The position numbers and the translations under genes were made by a program. From assembly GCA_947471745.1 (NCBI GenBank), contig CANJKZ010000008.1, forward strand, positions 3,326,001-3,390,000: a stretch of 64,000 nt of DNA. Reading direction: 5' to 3'. This document shows positions 32,143 through 43,881 of this stretch, one piece after another. Origin of the DNA: Closterium sp. Naga37s-1. Taxonomy: Eukaryota > Streptophyta > Zygnematophyceae > Desmidiales > Closteriaceae. The stretch's first letter is position 1. Each line of letters opens with the position of its first letter. The notes beneath the pieces are model-generated. The model made no database searches. It saw only the letters and a list, made by a program, of their open reading frames with translations, and was not told the DNA's origin.

Positions 32143-35100
32143 ATGTTGGGCAACGCATGCGAGGCGTGCGGGGCCGAGCACGTGGATGATAATACGCTGC
32201 AGTCTCACTTGGCGGGCAACATACGATGCAGACGTAAGATTAACCACGCTAGGGCGGAGCGGCTCGTGGAGGCGTACAAAGAGGCAGTACGAGCCATGCG
32301 GGGCGAACGCCCCCCTTCACCTGCCAGGTCCCGTCATTCCGACGCGGCTGGAGAGGCAGGCGGCAGCGCACGCCAGCATGTGGCAGCTGAGGATCCACTC
32401 GCTGATGCGATAGCGCAGAACGAAGATGCGCAGAGTGACATAAGTAGTATTAACGACGGCTTCGACACTCTCACCGAGATGTACATTTTTTTCCGTGACG
32501 CTGACCTATCAAGACGGGAGGTTAACAGATTGCTCAACATATTCGCGAACCCCCGCTTCTCGGTCCGAGATGTACGACGTTGGATGAACTTTGTCGACGT
32601 GAGGCGGTTCGGGAAGTTGATGGCTCCACCTGATCTAGTGCCGTGGCAGAAGACCGTTATCAAATGCTACGGTCCAGGTGGAAAAATGGCAAACCTCCCG
32701 CTTCATTTCAGGAACACGGAGCTGGTGAGTATGGGGCTCGTGACATGTGGTGTGTTCGTAGATGGGAGACACTTGCGATGGTGACACGGTTTAAGCCTCA
32801 CGGAGTTATTGTCTATTAATGCGCTTTGCAGTTGGTGCAGAAGCTGGTGCGGACGTTCGTACACACAGAGGGATTTGTGACGGCGCCGCGGAGGGACAAG
32901 GATGACAGCGAGGAAAAGAGGCATTTTAGCACCCCCGACACCAAGGTATGGTTGGAACAGGCTCATGCGAGCCGGCCGGAGCAGAAGGGGATCATTTTGG
33001 GGGTGATTGTGTACAGCGACAGTACGCACGCGAGTGCCAACGGGAGGCTACAAGCGTGGCCCGTACTAATAAGTCTGGTGAACATCCCAGAGGCACTGCG
33101 ATGGTTAGAGCCGGGCCATGTTATGGCTGGCTTGCTGCCTTTTCCACCTGACTGGGCCACGTCCACCGAGAAGACCCGTGTGTTCCAGGAGGCGATGGCG
33201 ATTATATTCGAGCCGCTGTTGAGAGAGCACCGAGGGTGAGTTGGTTGTGACTCTTTGCGGTTTCCTGTCATGTCTGCGTGGATGGAGATGCATTGATGTT
33301 GCGGCGTGCATTGGTTGATGAAGTTCCGAGCTGAAGTTCATATACGTGACGGATGCTTCTGGCCAAGTGGTGAAGGCTTTCCCATGCTTGTTTGCAGAGG
33401 TGGGGGACTACCCCGAGTCGTCCAGGTGCATGGCTACAATGCAGCAGGGTTCCCACAGGCCTTGCAGCTCGTGCTACATCAAGAAGACTAGTCTGGGCGA
33501 CCTGAACATGAAGACGACTGTCAGGACGGTGGAACTGCACCGGAAGGTGGTGTCGTGGATGCAGAACGCATCCACGAAGGACGAGGCTGACAAGATCCGG
33601 AGGCGATGGTCGACACACCCCGTGCAGGCCAGCTGGGTCCGATGCATGTGTTGTGCCGAGGAACAAGTATCTTGTCATTTCCTGGCGTATGTACGGGTTC
33701 ATGGTCGTGTGCGTTGTGGGGTTGGGTTGATGGCAGACGGTACTGGAGAGGTGGAATTTTTCAGAGACGACCTGGGGAAACGTGTTTCTTGCTTGCGTGG
33801 CGGACGTGCTGCATGTGTTGGACGGGGGGTTCCTTGGACACATGGTGGACGAGTTCATTTCTTCTCTCAGCAAGCCGGAGAGGGGGGAACTGGAGAGGTG
33901 GGTGGTGAGTGCGTATGTCGTTTGCAGTCGCGTTGTTTTGACATGACGTAATACTTAGGCTTCTGGGTCGTCCATGTGCAGGCGGAAGAAGGAGCAGAAG
34001 AAGGACACTCGGGTGGTAGTTCTTGGTTCAAGTCACGGGCAAACTACGCGGCGTTCGAGAACAGGGGCATGATGCAGGTGATGCCGATACTCATCGCGGA
34101 CAACATGGAAGGGTGCGAGCCTGATGTGAAGGAGCAGCGGTTCAATGAGGTGAGGGCGTTCAGGAGGTACGCGGTGTTCTACAAGTCGCTGCTCGGCGTG
34201 AACAAGCACACCGAGAGGACACTCAGTGACGTGCGGCAGAACGCGTACATGTGAGTGTGGTCATTTGTGGCTTCCAGATGGGAGGGGGGGCTTCTGTGGG
34301 GTGTGGAATGTGATTTGGACTCATTGGAGCTGACGTTATTACGCAGGGGTGTAGTAGTGGCACGGAGGAAATGCTGCCTGGTTGGATGGTTGTTTAGGTG
34401 GACCCTAATCATGTCTGGTCTGGATGTCGTGGTGCAGGATGCTGGACGCAGTGCAGGAGGCCTTTCAGTCGCAAGCGTCCGCGTGGAACTTACCGAAGGT
34501 GCACCAGATAATTCATCTCATTAACTGCGTCATGCTCCGCGGGATGCCGTATGAGTACTCAACGAACCTGTGGGAGCACACTCACAAGGGCATTGTGAAG
34601 GTCCCCGTGCGCGGGAGTAACTGGAAGGACATACCCCGACGCATCGTGGAGGAGGAGGTGCAGAGGGAGATCACACGAGAGGTGGCGGCCCTGGCAGGGG
34701 GAGGACGGCAGTACGTCAGTGCGCTGCGTGAGGTGAGCTGGCCCAGTCGGTGGGATTAGAGGCCTATGGGCCGCGGAATGGATGATGGACGAGGACGGTG
34801 ATGGCGGGGGTGAAGGAGCACATTTGGCTGTATGCATGGTTGGGGTTGCATATCGTGGACTGCAGAGAGTGTGTTGGTGTCCTAAGCGACATGCGTCAGC
34901 CGGGACATTTGTGGAACCCATCGGTGCATTACTGGGGTGGAATACGTGCATTACGCGGGTGTCCTTCATTTCAGGCGGTAAGGCTTCAAACGTACGTCCT
35001 GACGAGGAAGTCGAGGAATGCGGACGTAAGCGACGGGGAGGACGCAGAGCTGTGGGCGTACAAGGAGGCACTAGGATCAGACATGAAGGAGCTAGGCAGG

Positions 35101-35655
35101 TGCCTGGCGGCAGCTGGAGTGACGAACACCGCCATCAAGGTGAGCACAATTGTATTCACCTGGGCAGTGCGCGGACAGTGAGCCGTGAACTTATATGACA
35201 GGGCAGGGGGGCGGTGACAGTTTGATGTGTTCTGGCATGTGCTGAGCTGCGTCTGTCGCACACATGTACAGGTTCACACGGCGGTGGCCATTCCGCGTAC
35301 ACGTGGTGGGGAGCTTGTCGCCAAAGGCACGTTTGTGAAGGCCAGCCCGTCCGAGAAGTGGTTTTTGGACGTCGCAGTCAAGGCGAAGAAGGACAAGGAG
35401 GAGTGGTACGCACGATGCCTGTGCGTGTTCCGAGCAACTGACGCGGAGGGGACGGAGGGGAGGTACGCATATGTGAAGTACTATGAGGCGGCGGGCTTGT
35501 GCCCCATGACAACATGCGTGCAGCTAACCCCTGGGAGGGTCACCACACGCTACTCAGTGGTGGACGTGGAATGCATTAAGCGTGTGGTGCATGTGTGCAA
35601 GTCGTATGTGAACAAGAAGGTCATGCTGCTGAACAAGTTTTTGCTGTGTGAGTAG
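32143..35655 (+). CDS. Plavaka/KDZ-like transposase, about eight exons
   Basis: Exons, from frame continuity and GT-AG borders: 32143-32724, 32832-33235, 33324-about 33666, about 33765-33906, about 33980-34250, about 34438-34734, about 34975-35139 and 35271-35655. The N-terminal C2H2-like finger (CEACG...H) is followed by LSRREVNRLLNIFANPRFS. The core has GIILGVIVYSDSTHASANGR, AWPVLISLVNIPEALRWL, LPFPPDWATS and AFPCLFAEVGDYPESSRC, then CSSCYIKK, ADVLHVLDGGFLGHMVDEF, HQIIHLINCVMLRGMPYEY, NLWEHTHKGIVK, and a C-terminal block with YVKYYEAAGLCP. These match the order of Plavaka-type transposases (CACTA/CMC-related, RNase-H fold): D-S-T-H, NIP, DYPE, and the NLWEHTHK block. Exons 3 to 5 boundaries are tentative. 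No break was seen in the main blocks, so this copy may be active. Confidence 0.75.
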
Positions 35656-36090
35656 GTGCATCTGGTGTCATGTGGACGCGCTCGCGGACGTGTTGATGGT
35701 TTTGTAGATGCTTGGTCCGAGTGTTCGTGCTGGTAGGATTGTCACTGTATGCAGATGACATTCTATGCAGAGTATGATGGGACATGCGTGTGTTTTGTGC
35801 ACCTCTTAATCTTACATGTTTCGTGTAGTGTACTCCCTAATGTTGTGTCCAACTGTGGATGCAGATTGTATGCGGGTTGGTTGTCTGGCGGTCCCACATT
35901 TTTTTTTGTGCGTGCCGTGTAAAATGGTATCGCGGCTCGATGTGAAATTGTAATGTGCGGCTCGAGCGGTGCGACGTGGAGCGAGTGGGGGCCACTGCGG
36001 GGGTGACCGAAATGTCACAAAATTGGCGGGATGTTTTGGGGGTGTCTTGGGACTTTCTGTACGCTTTTCCGTAGAAAAACCCACGAGAGC
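35656..36090. other. right subterminal region of the DNA transposon
   Basis: No gene. Contains the inverted partner of the left-end motif (GTGACCGAAATGTCACAAAA, 36003-36022). Confidence 0.5.
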
Positions 36091-36097
36091 CAAATTT

Positions 36098-36500
36098 GGG
36101 TGGCAGCCAAAACCGCGATGATGGGCTTGGAGTCCGTCGCGTACTGCGCGGTCAGCTCGCCGCACGAGTAGTCGATGTTGTCGTGCACCAGGTAGCACGC
36201 GCCGTCCGTCTTCTTGCCGTCGATGGTTATATCGGAGATGTACTGCCAGTACGTGCAGCTCTTGAACGACGCGCACGTATTGCAGCACGTCTGCGGGGAC
36301 GCCTTCTTGAGCGTGAGCGGGTTACCCTTGACGTACATCTCCACGCCCAGCTTGTTCTTGAGCAGATTCGACGTCTTCCGTTTCGCCGAGATGCCGCCCT
36401 TGCTGCAGTTTGCGGGCGTGCACGCGCCTTGCCCCGGCGCGCCCAGGTCCTTGTGGCACTTCATGGCGTTCCACCCGGCCTTCTTCACGTCCACCAGCAG
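36098..36500 (-). CDS. Root_cap-family protein, N-terminal Cys-rich block
   Basis: Minus-strand open frame (LLVDVKKAGWNAMKCHKDLG ... ATDSKPIIA) with ten or more Cys in patterns such as ACTPANCSKG and TCCNTCASFKSCTYWQY, resembling an apple/PAN-like fold. It ends at the transposon junction. Codon use and GC match the C-terminal block at 21606-22451, and ...DSKPI + A/LQVRTGG would read through if the transposon were absent. The true N terminus, including any signal peptide, is missing because a LINE begins at about 36501. The gene is therefore split twice and probably no longer works, unless the elements are spliced out. Confidence 0.7.
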
Positions 36501-37972
36501 CTCTCAAGGTTGCTCTCAAGGCTCCTCTGGAGTCAGCTGACTCACCAAGAAGTACTGATGGTTCTCCCCGGCTTAAGGGTCCTGCTGATGACGCGTTGGT
36601 GACTCCTCAGCCGTTGACAGATCGTCCATTGTCGCCGTCTGCGGTCCCTGTTCAGCCGTCGCTGATGTCGCGCTTATCAGCGCTGAAGGTCAACGGTCTT
36701 AAAGATGCGATTGATCAGCCGTCGGCTGACGGCGAGCCTGCTGCCCTTTCTCCGCGTCCGGCTTCTTCGTCACAATCCCATGAGGAAGAGCACCAGGAGG
36801 AACCTGCTGCATAGGAAGAGGACGAAGGATATCTGAGTGACGATCCTGATGAGGAAGCAGATCCAGAGTCTATGAGCATTGTGGCTTCTAAGCTGAAGTT
36901 TACGCTAACGTTACTTGTACCTTTCAGGCATGAATCAGAAGTGCCTAGGACGGCAGACTCTATTGCAGCTCATCTTGATCATTGGAAGGATGAGCTCTCT
37001 GAAGCAGCGCAGATCACTACAACATACCAGAAGCTGACCCCGATGTACCTGCCCAAGACGCGCTTTGGTCACCTGCAAGTGGTTTTCACGTCGGAAGATG
37101 ATGCTTACCTCGTCAGGCAGCGGAAGATTGAGCATGTCACGCTCCAGAGGGTGACGCTGGAACTGGGATGGCAGTTCCCGGAAGACTCGACGTATGTCCA
37201 CCTACGCGCGTTGTATCCGCACGCGATCGAGGTGGTTTTGAAGGGGGTGCCTGCTGAGGTGTCGCCTGATGTCATTAACAGCCTGCTGGTGGATGTGAAG
37301 CTTATGAAAAGGGGGAAAACGGCGTACAAGGAGGGGTTTGGCTTTCATCGTGTTCAGGATCCTGTTACTGGACTGGACACGGACAAGGTCCGCGGTCTCT
37401 TGGTCCAGCACGACAACGACCGTTACCGTTGGCGTCACTTCATTGATGAGCCGGCCAAGCGTGGGAAGAAGCTTCTTCTGCACTTCCCGTCCATCACGTG
37501 TGACTTCTGCAATGGTCACCATATGACCTGCTACCACGACGACTACGTCACTGACCGTCAGGCCAACATTGCAAAATGGAACCTTACGGTTAAACGTATC
37601 CATGAAATCTACGGTATTGCTGACGGTCCTTTTTTCTCACAGCACGAACCTTCTCCGCTTCTTATTCCTTTTTACCGTACTGACTTACCTTTTTACTCAC
37701 CTTCGCGCAGCGGCCTCTCTGATAGTCACAGACCGTCTGAAAGCCATTCTGAAGGATCCCGCGATGGTGTTGGTGTCAACTGGGTTTCCCGCGAGGATTG
37801 GGTGTGTGTTCAGGATGCCTGCGAGAAGGCACACGGTGCCAGCTTCGAACTTGCCGCTGCTCATGTCGCGTCCATCCGTCACAAGACGAACCGTACCAAG
37901 GCAGGTGCTGCTACTCGCGCGAGCAAAGGTGCACTCGGCGTTGCTGTCCTGAAGAAGGAGTTCTCCAAGTGA
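36501..37972 (+). pseudogene. LINE ORF1 (RNA-binding, zinc-knuckle-like)
   Basis: Starts without its own ATG (5'-truncated) and continues through an in-frame TAG at 36812 into a 366-residue frame from 36872. The first part is Ser/Pro-rich and acidic. The second part has a folded region (LTPMYLPKTRFGHLQVVF, YPHAIEVVLKGVP) and a Cys/His cluster CDFCNGHHMTCYH near 37500. Such ORF1 proteins bind LINE RNA. The end at 37972 precedes ORF2 by about 200 bp. Confidence 0.75.
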
Positions 37973-38168
37973 TCTGCTCGCTGGAAGAAGGGGAGGCAGA
38001 GAGGCAGTCAGAAGGTGTTGGAGGGTTATCTGGAATAAGGCACACAGGGCTAGCAGTCTCCGGTGTTGCTGTTGATGTATCAGTGGTAGTTGCTGTATTG
38101 TGTGGAGTGGTGCTATCAACACGTTCTTACGACCCTTGGATGCTGTGGGGTCCCCAGGCAGTGGTTAA

Positions 38169-41100
38169 ATGAATACATCCAACACGGTCAAGGTGTGCGC
38201 GCTCAATGTCAACGGATTGGGCAGCGCGGGGAAAAGGAACAAGTGCGTGCGGTGGATAAAGAAAGCAGTAGGTGTTATGGTGCTGACAGATACACGCATA
38301 GGGGAGGATCACAACTTCTGGACACAAATGAGGCCTACGGCAGTGGCAGCGGTTGCACCCTCACAGAAAGCTGGAGGGGCTGCGGTCTTGACTTTTTCAC
38401 CTGATGTGCAGATGTTGGATGTTGTCAAGCATGAATCAGGACGGCTGTTGAGTGTGGAGTTAAAATGGAAAGATCTGGAGTGGAGGCTGGTCGCGGTTTA
38501 CTTCCCTGCGCAGGCGGGAGCCCGTGGGGTTTTCTTCAGGGAATGTCTCTTTCCTTTCATGAGCAAGCTTCCGGCGACTGCACACACAATGATGATGGGT
38601 GACTTTAATCTGGTAGAGGACCCGGAGTTGGACAAATCTTCAAGAATTGGGACGATGGCGGAGAACCAAAGGCTGCTGAATGGTTGCGCTGGATTTGATT
38701 TCCATGATGCATTCCGGGTGATGCACCCGACTAAGAAGGAGTTCACCTTTTATTCTAAGTCGGCGAAGGCGAGCTCGAGGATTGATCGTGCGCTGGTGTC
38801 GGCTTCCATGCTGAGCTCGGTTGGCGGGGCCTTCCACACGTATGTTCCTTGGGGGATATCGGATCACTGGTTCGCCATCTCGGTTAAACTGTCGTCAATG
38901 GCGGACAGGGTGAAAGGGCCGGGCTTGTGGAGGCTGCCTGCAAAGTTGGCAAGCAGTCAGGGCGTGAGAAATATTACTCAGGCGATATCGCGGAGACAGG
39001 AGGGGAGCGAGGCTACTGATTTTGGGAAAACGTTGAGGAACTTGCAGACGGGGCTCAAGGAGTATGCAAAAGGGGAGAGGAAGAGGGTGGCGCGTACAGT
39101 TGAACACATGGAGGAGAAAGTTGAGGTGCTGAAACAGGCCTTCATGAGTGACGCAGGGGATGTCAGCCTGCAGGAAGAACTGGCTAAATATGAGGCGCAG
39201 TTGAAGGCATACTGGGATGGGAAGAGAGACTGGTTGCAGACGCTATTGGGCTTACAAGGGGAGCTGGAGGGGGAAACTCCGACGAAGCTTCTCTCGGGGT
39301 TGGTAGCGGCAAGGAAAGCGAGAACGGAGATTGTCACGCTCACAGTTGGAGGAAAGGAGATCAATGAAGCGAGAGAGGTCTTGGAAGCGGCGACTGATTT
39401 CTTCCGGGATCTCTTCGGTAGCGCTAAGGAGGTTGCGGAGGCAGACTGGCTGACAGACCCGTTGAGGCGCCTGGATGAACGTGATCGGGAGGGGCTGCAA
39501 GCAAAGTGGACGGAGGCAGAGGTTAAAAAGGCGGTTGCGGAGCTACCAAAAGGAAAGACACCAGGACAGGATGGTCTGCCAAGAGAGCATTTTGAGCGAA
39601 ATTGGGATGTGCTCGGGCCGGGTTTGATGAAGTTTGTGCACTCGTTTGAGAAGTCGGCGGTGCTCCCGGAGTGTTTAACGACGGCGGTGACAATTCTGCT
39701 TCATAAAAAAGGAGAGAAGGACAAGCTTGAGAACTATAGGCCGATTACACTCCTCAATACGGTGTACAAGATTATTGCAAAGGTGCTGGCGAACAGAATG
39801 AAAGGAGTGTTACCAAAGGTGATATCGGAGGATCAGCACGGGTTTGTGCCAGGTCGGAGGCTGTCGGACGCGGTAGTGGTCGTGGAAGATGTGATTAATG
39901 CGGCTGTGGCAGGGAAGGAGGATTGGTACCTGTTGTTAGTCGACTTTCAGAAAGCGTATGACTCGGTGTCGCGGAAATACCTTTTCAGCACGTTGAGAGG
40001 GATGGGTTTCCCTGAGGTTTTCATCGGCTAGGCGGAGGGCCTTCACACGGATGCAGGCACCAGGTTGCTGGTCAACGGCTGGTTGGGAGATCGGCTGGCA
40101 GTCGAGGTGGGGGTGATGCAAGGCTGTCCACTTGCCCCGTATTTGTTCATCTGCGCAGTGGAACCGCTGTGTCAGGAGTTGGTTAAGCGGCAGCTGGGAG
40201 TTCGGAAGCGTGGAAAAGGAGAGTTGGGGTACCTGGGATATGCAGATGATACATCGTTGGTGTTGAACGGCCTGGCTCAGGTGGAGAAGGCGAAGGAGGT
40301 GCTGGAGGACTTCGGAGAGGTGTCCGGCCTGTGCATCAACAAAAGCAAGACAGTGTTAATGCCGCTGGGGAGGAACCGCAGGAAAGCTTTACAAGGGAAG
40401 GTGCCGTTCGAAGTGGCAGAGCCAAACAAACCGGAAAGGCTGTTGGGAGTATGGATTACGCCGAATGGTGAGGCGGGGCCGTCGTGGGACAAGGCTTTCG
40501 AGAGGGTGAGTAGCGCGTTTGGTCGATGGGCGGCGTGTCACCTAACGACAACGGCGAGGGTAGCAGTGGTGAATGCATGCGCGATGCCGGTGCTACTGTT
40601 CCAGGCGCAGATATATCCGCCGCCGATAGACTTCTGGACGAGAGTCAGGATGCTATGTCATAACTTCGTCTCCGGGGGTAAGGCGACGTTGGATCGACGC
40701 TTCGTTCTTTGGAGTTACGACCTGACATGCAGAAGGAGAAGAGATGGGGGACTGGGAGTTATAAATCCGAGGGACCGGATTGACAGCTTGGCGCTGCAGA
40801 GCCTGAGCAAAGCGATAGCGGAAACAAATGGTATGAAGCGTTGGATGATGGAGCAAGCGGCATCGATGCCGCTGGGCTGGGCCACCTTGTGGGCGCATAA
40901 GGATATTGCCAAGCAGTGGGGTAAAGGAGGGGACAGATGGAGAACGGTGCTGCAGATCCTTTGGAAAAGGAAGCTGGTGTTGTTCGCGGAACCGGTAACC
41001 AGATGGGAGGTGGAGCAAGAGCATCTCTGGCTTAACCGGCGGATTCTCTTCAGGGGAAGGAGCCCATTTGGTGCGCAGAGAGGATCGGAATGTCTGAAGG

Positions 41101-42271
41101 GGTTGAAGCTCAAGGACCTGCTCACCACAGAACAAGATGGTTCAGTGATGGTTAAAGATCCGCAGAGGCTGAGCAGGGAACTGGGTGGGAAAATCCCAGC
41201 CAGATGGGCGCTAAAGGCTTTCCAAGCGGCGCCGATCGAGTGGCGGAATACGCTCTTAAAAAAGAATTCGGCAGAGGAAATCTCTCAGGCGACGAGTCTG
41301 GTGCGCATGGGCGCTGATAACGCGAGGAGGAAAACATACTGGAGAATTTTACGAACTGAAGGGGAGAAGCTCGTGGTGCAGAGAGTGGAGGTGGTGCGTG
41401 ATCAGATGCTTGCGGTTCCGTACGCCAGTCCCTGCGTCATTAGTGCAGCATGGGCCACGCCGATGAAAGAGGTGGACGGGAAAGTACTGGGACTTCTGGG
41501 TCAGCACCTCACGAGGCTACGGGAGTCGCCTCTCTGCAAAGGAGGGGAGCTGGTTGCTCTGAAAACCCTAAGGAGGGCGATAAGAGAGTCAGCCGAGAAA
41601 CCGAAGCAGCAAGTCAGCTGGGAGGAGGAGTTTGGGAAGCGAGTCAACTGGGCAAAAGTTATTGACACAAGGGACTCGTTGGTGGTTCCTTCCAGGGCAA
41701 GGGAGATTCTTCTTCGTCTGCACAGCAGAAATCTGCAAGTGGGGGCCAGGCTTCCGTTTCTGGGGGATTTGGCGCGCTGTCCACACTGTGGGGCAGAAGA
41801 GACGGTGGACCATTGTCTGATGCAGTGCCCGGAAGTGGGTAGGGTCATCAAAAAATTACAAGCGGCACTGGGTGTCATGGGGCTAAGGAGGAAGCAAAAA
41901 GTGTTGGTGACATGCTGTTCAGGGAAACGGGCACGAAGTCGGCTTTTCCAGAGCTACCGCTAATTGCCATCACGTTCCATCAGCTGTGGGTGGAGAGATG
42001 CGGAGCGGTGTTCCGGCAGGAGAAATTTCAGTATAAAAGGGTAATCAGAAAGATCACGACGTGTTTCATCCGGCACGTGAAGATTTACAGCAAGGGGAGA
42101 GGCATGCAGGGGTGCAAGACGAATACGGCGGGTGGCTGTGACTGGGGACACCTGGCTTGGGACGAGGCACGAGCTCTCAACAGTGTTTTCGTCAGCGAGA
42201 AGGATATGACGTGGAGGGAAGCTTTCCGCTCGGTCTGGGACGACCCGCATACACACTTTAAACCGCCATAG
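38169..42271 (+). pseudogene. LINE ORF2: APE endonuclease, RT, zf-RVT
   Basis: Starts MNTSNTVKVCALNVNGLGSA, the endonuclease entry motif. Endonuclease residues: DTRIGEDHNFW, MMMGDFN, RIDRALVSA and the SDH box (WGISDHWFA). RT blocks: NYRPITLLNTVYKIIAKVLA, DQHGFVPGRRLSDAVV, LVDFQKAYDSVSR, GVMQGCPLAPYLF and the catalytic YADDTSLVL (near 40240). C-terminal zinc block: CPHCGAEETVDHCLMQCP, then HQLWVERCGAVF after a frame change. One TAG at 40029 and one frameshift near 41905-41960 break it. The sister copy at 3930-5503 confirms the family. Confidence 0.92.
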
Positions 42272-42437
42272 AGGGGGGGATGGGGGAATGACCGCTAGGC
42301 TCGGTAGTGGTTAGGTTCTCCATTGAATCAGTTACGACTGTGGTTGTATGCAAGCCCTCAGATTCAGTTTTAGGGTCGTCAACCCATCAGGGTCCCCTGT
42401 GTGTAAACTCTGATTGACAGTGTTCCAAAAAAAAAAA

Positions 42438-43881
42438 GCCTGAAATGACAGTGTTGCGTTTGTAAAAAGCCTGATGCATCAGTGTTACACTAGTAGAAAG
42501 GCTGTCACTAACGCGTCGCAGGTGATGGCAACGGGGCAGGATCCTTGGCAGCCCTCCAGCACCACATGGTGGCCAAGTTCGGATTGGCCAAGACTGACTG
42601 CTGCAGCGAAACGGCCCAATGGTGTGAGGCGCCGCGCCAACAAAACACCTCTGAACGTGAACCAGAGGCAGAATTTCACAGGTTGGCCTCGCCACGGTTA
42701 TTTCCTGATTGTTTTCATTGGTTATTTCGTAGTCTATCTCTCATTTTGCCCATTCTATTTCCCATTTCTCTCCCTGTTTTCTCCTCAGAAGCTTTGCTGT
42801 ATCCTTCAAGAAGTCAATTTTAATGTGGAATATGAAACGATAACAGTGGTTGATGATCTGTAGGATACTTGTATTGTTTTGGTAAATTTTCTTGCATGTT
42901 TTCCGCTTGTTTCGTTTGAGTTTTGAGGTTTGTGTGCGTACGTGTGTGGTTGTGTTTGCATGTTTGTATGTGTGAATGTGCATGCATGTCCATCTATAAC
43001 TGCATCAACAATGCATGTCTGTGGGTTTTAAAAACGTGAATCGGCTCTATCATTTTTACCCAAAGGTTCATTGGCGCGCCTATCGGGAGCCCACTTGAAT
43101 TGGAGATGATAAAGTTGACCATGTTTTTGGAGTTCACAGATTGTGTTGTTTCATGTGACTGCTGATTGTTCAAAACTTATGCTATTAGCTCCCCGACATG
43201 CTAGGCAGAGGATGCGGTAGCATAGTTTTTGGGTCGTTAGCTTTCACGCATCTTTATCATTATATATACGCATCATAGATTGTCAGTGATAAGTAAACAT
43301 TATTCATATCGAACTTAAGGCATGCATTTATCATTTATCATATCATATTTTACACAATATATCGCATTTAATATAATATCATTCTATTCATCTACATTCA
43401 CATCACCGATCATTACATTTATATTTTCATATGCAAATTATATAGAAGTAAAGCACAACAAAAGTAAATCACAAAAACAACCTAGTTGTTAAAAAAATCA
43501 GCACCACCACGTTAGTATAATTCAACTAGACAGGACCTCCTACAGGTTACATAGCTAGCAATTAATGCATCCAGTTTTTTTTTTTTTCATATTTTATTTA
43601 AAATTTATTTCATATGAAAATGTGAAAAAAAAAAAAACTGGCCAAATCGATCGTAATAGGTTGCTTCGCAACCCAAAAAAGGTGAATTCGAAGCGCAAAG
43701 AGCAGGCTCGTGTCATGGTCAGCATGAGTGAACTCCTGGGTCGCCAAATGTCTGCCGGATGCTCTCCTCACCATCCTTTACCGCTATAACGCAACTCGAT
43801 TCTTCCGATGCGGAAAGCTACAGCAGGGTATGCATGAATTTTGCAGCACATAATTTATAATAATAAAATGTCTTACAATAT
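42438..43881. other. AT-rich spacer, possible orphan exon
   Basis: 43020-43660 is much more AT-rich than the rest of the window (runs of A and T, ATATAT and TTTATT tracts) and encodes nothing recognisable. At 42523-42680 (+) an AG-bounded open stretch, AGSLAALQHHMVAKFGLAKT followed by DCCSETAQWCE, ends at a GTTGGC donor-like site. It could be an exon of an unknown gene or a transposon remnant. Confidence in that exon is low. Confidence 0.35.

Larger units (their letters stand above)
22449..36113. mobile_element. about 13.6-kb DNA transposon, Plavaka/KDZ-like, multi-gene
   Basis: The element interrupts the Root_cap-family gene. Both junctions read CATCGCGG then a T-run inwards (left 22449, right the reverse strand from about 36113). 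The flanking codons read continuously if the element is removed with a 2-bp AT duplication. Just inside the ends is an imperfect inverted pair, TTTGTGATTTTTCCGTCAC (22493-22511) versus TTTGTGACATTTCGGTCAC on the other strand (about 36005-36023). It carries an eight-exon transposase on + (32143-35655), a truncated paralogue of its N terminus (31262-31606), and divergent minus-strand genes with an Ulp1 protease and an AP2-like domain. Fossil LTR elements are nested inside. The transposase and protease frames look largely intact. An alternative is that the element sits in a pre-existing intron, since GT and AG occur at the junctions. Confidence 0.75.
36501..42437 (+). mobile_element. LINE (APE endonuclease, RT, zf-RVT), nearly full length
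   Basis: Two-ORF non-LTR retrotransposon with an A-run at 42427-42437. The 5' end is cut inside ORF1 and abuts Root_cap coding DNA. ORF1 has one in-frame stop (36812-36814). ORF2 has one stop (TAG 40029-40031, where the family motif suggests Trp) and a frame change near 41905-41960, so the copy is inactive but recent. Downstream of the A-run, GCCTGA and CAGTGTT recur at 42437-42490 (three imperfect units), so the exact 3' end is uncertain and no target duplication was found. Confidence 0.9.

Noticed and set aside
42474-42863. 129-residue plus frame as a gene
   Set aside because: No family signal and frame overlaps an alternative open stretch; kept only as a low-confidence possible exon.
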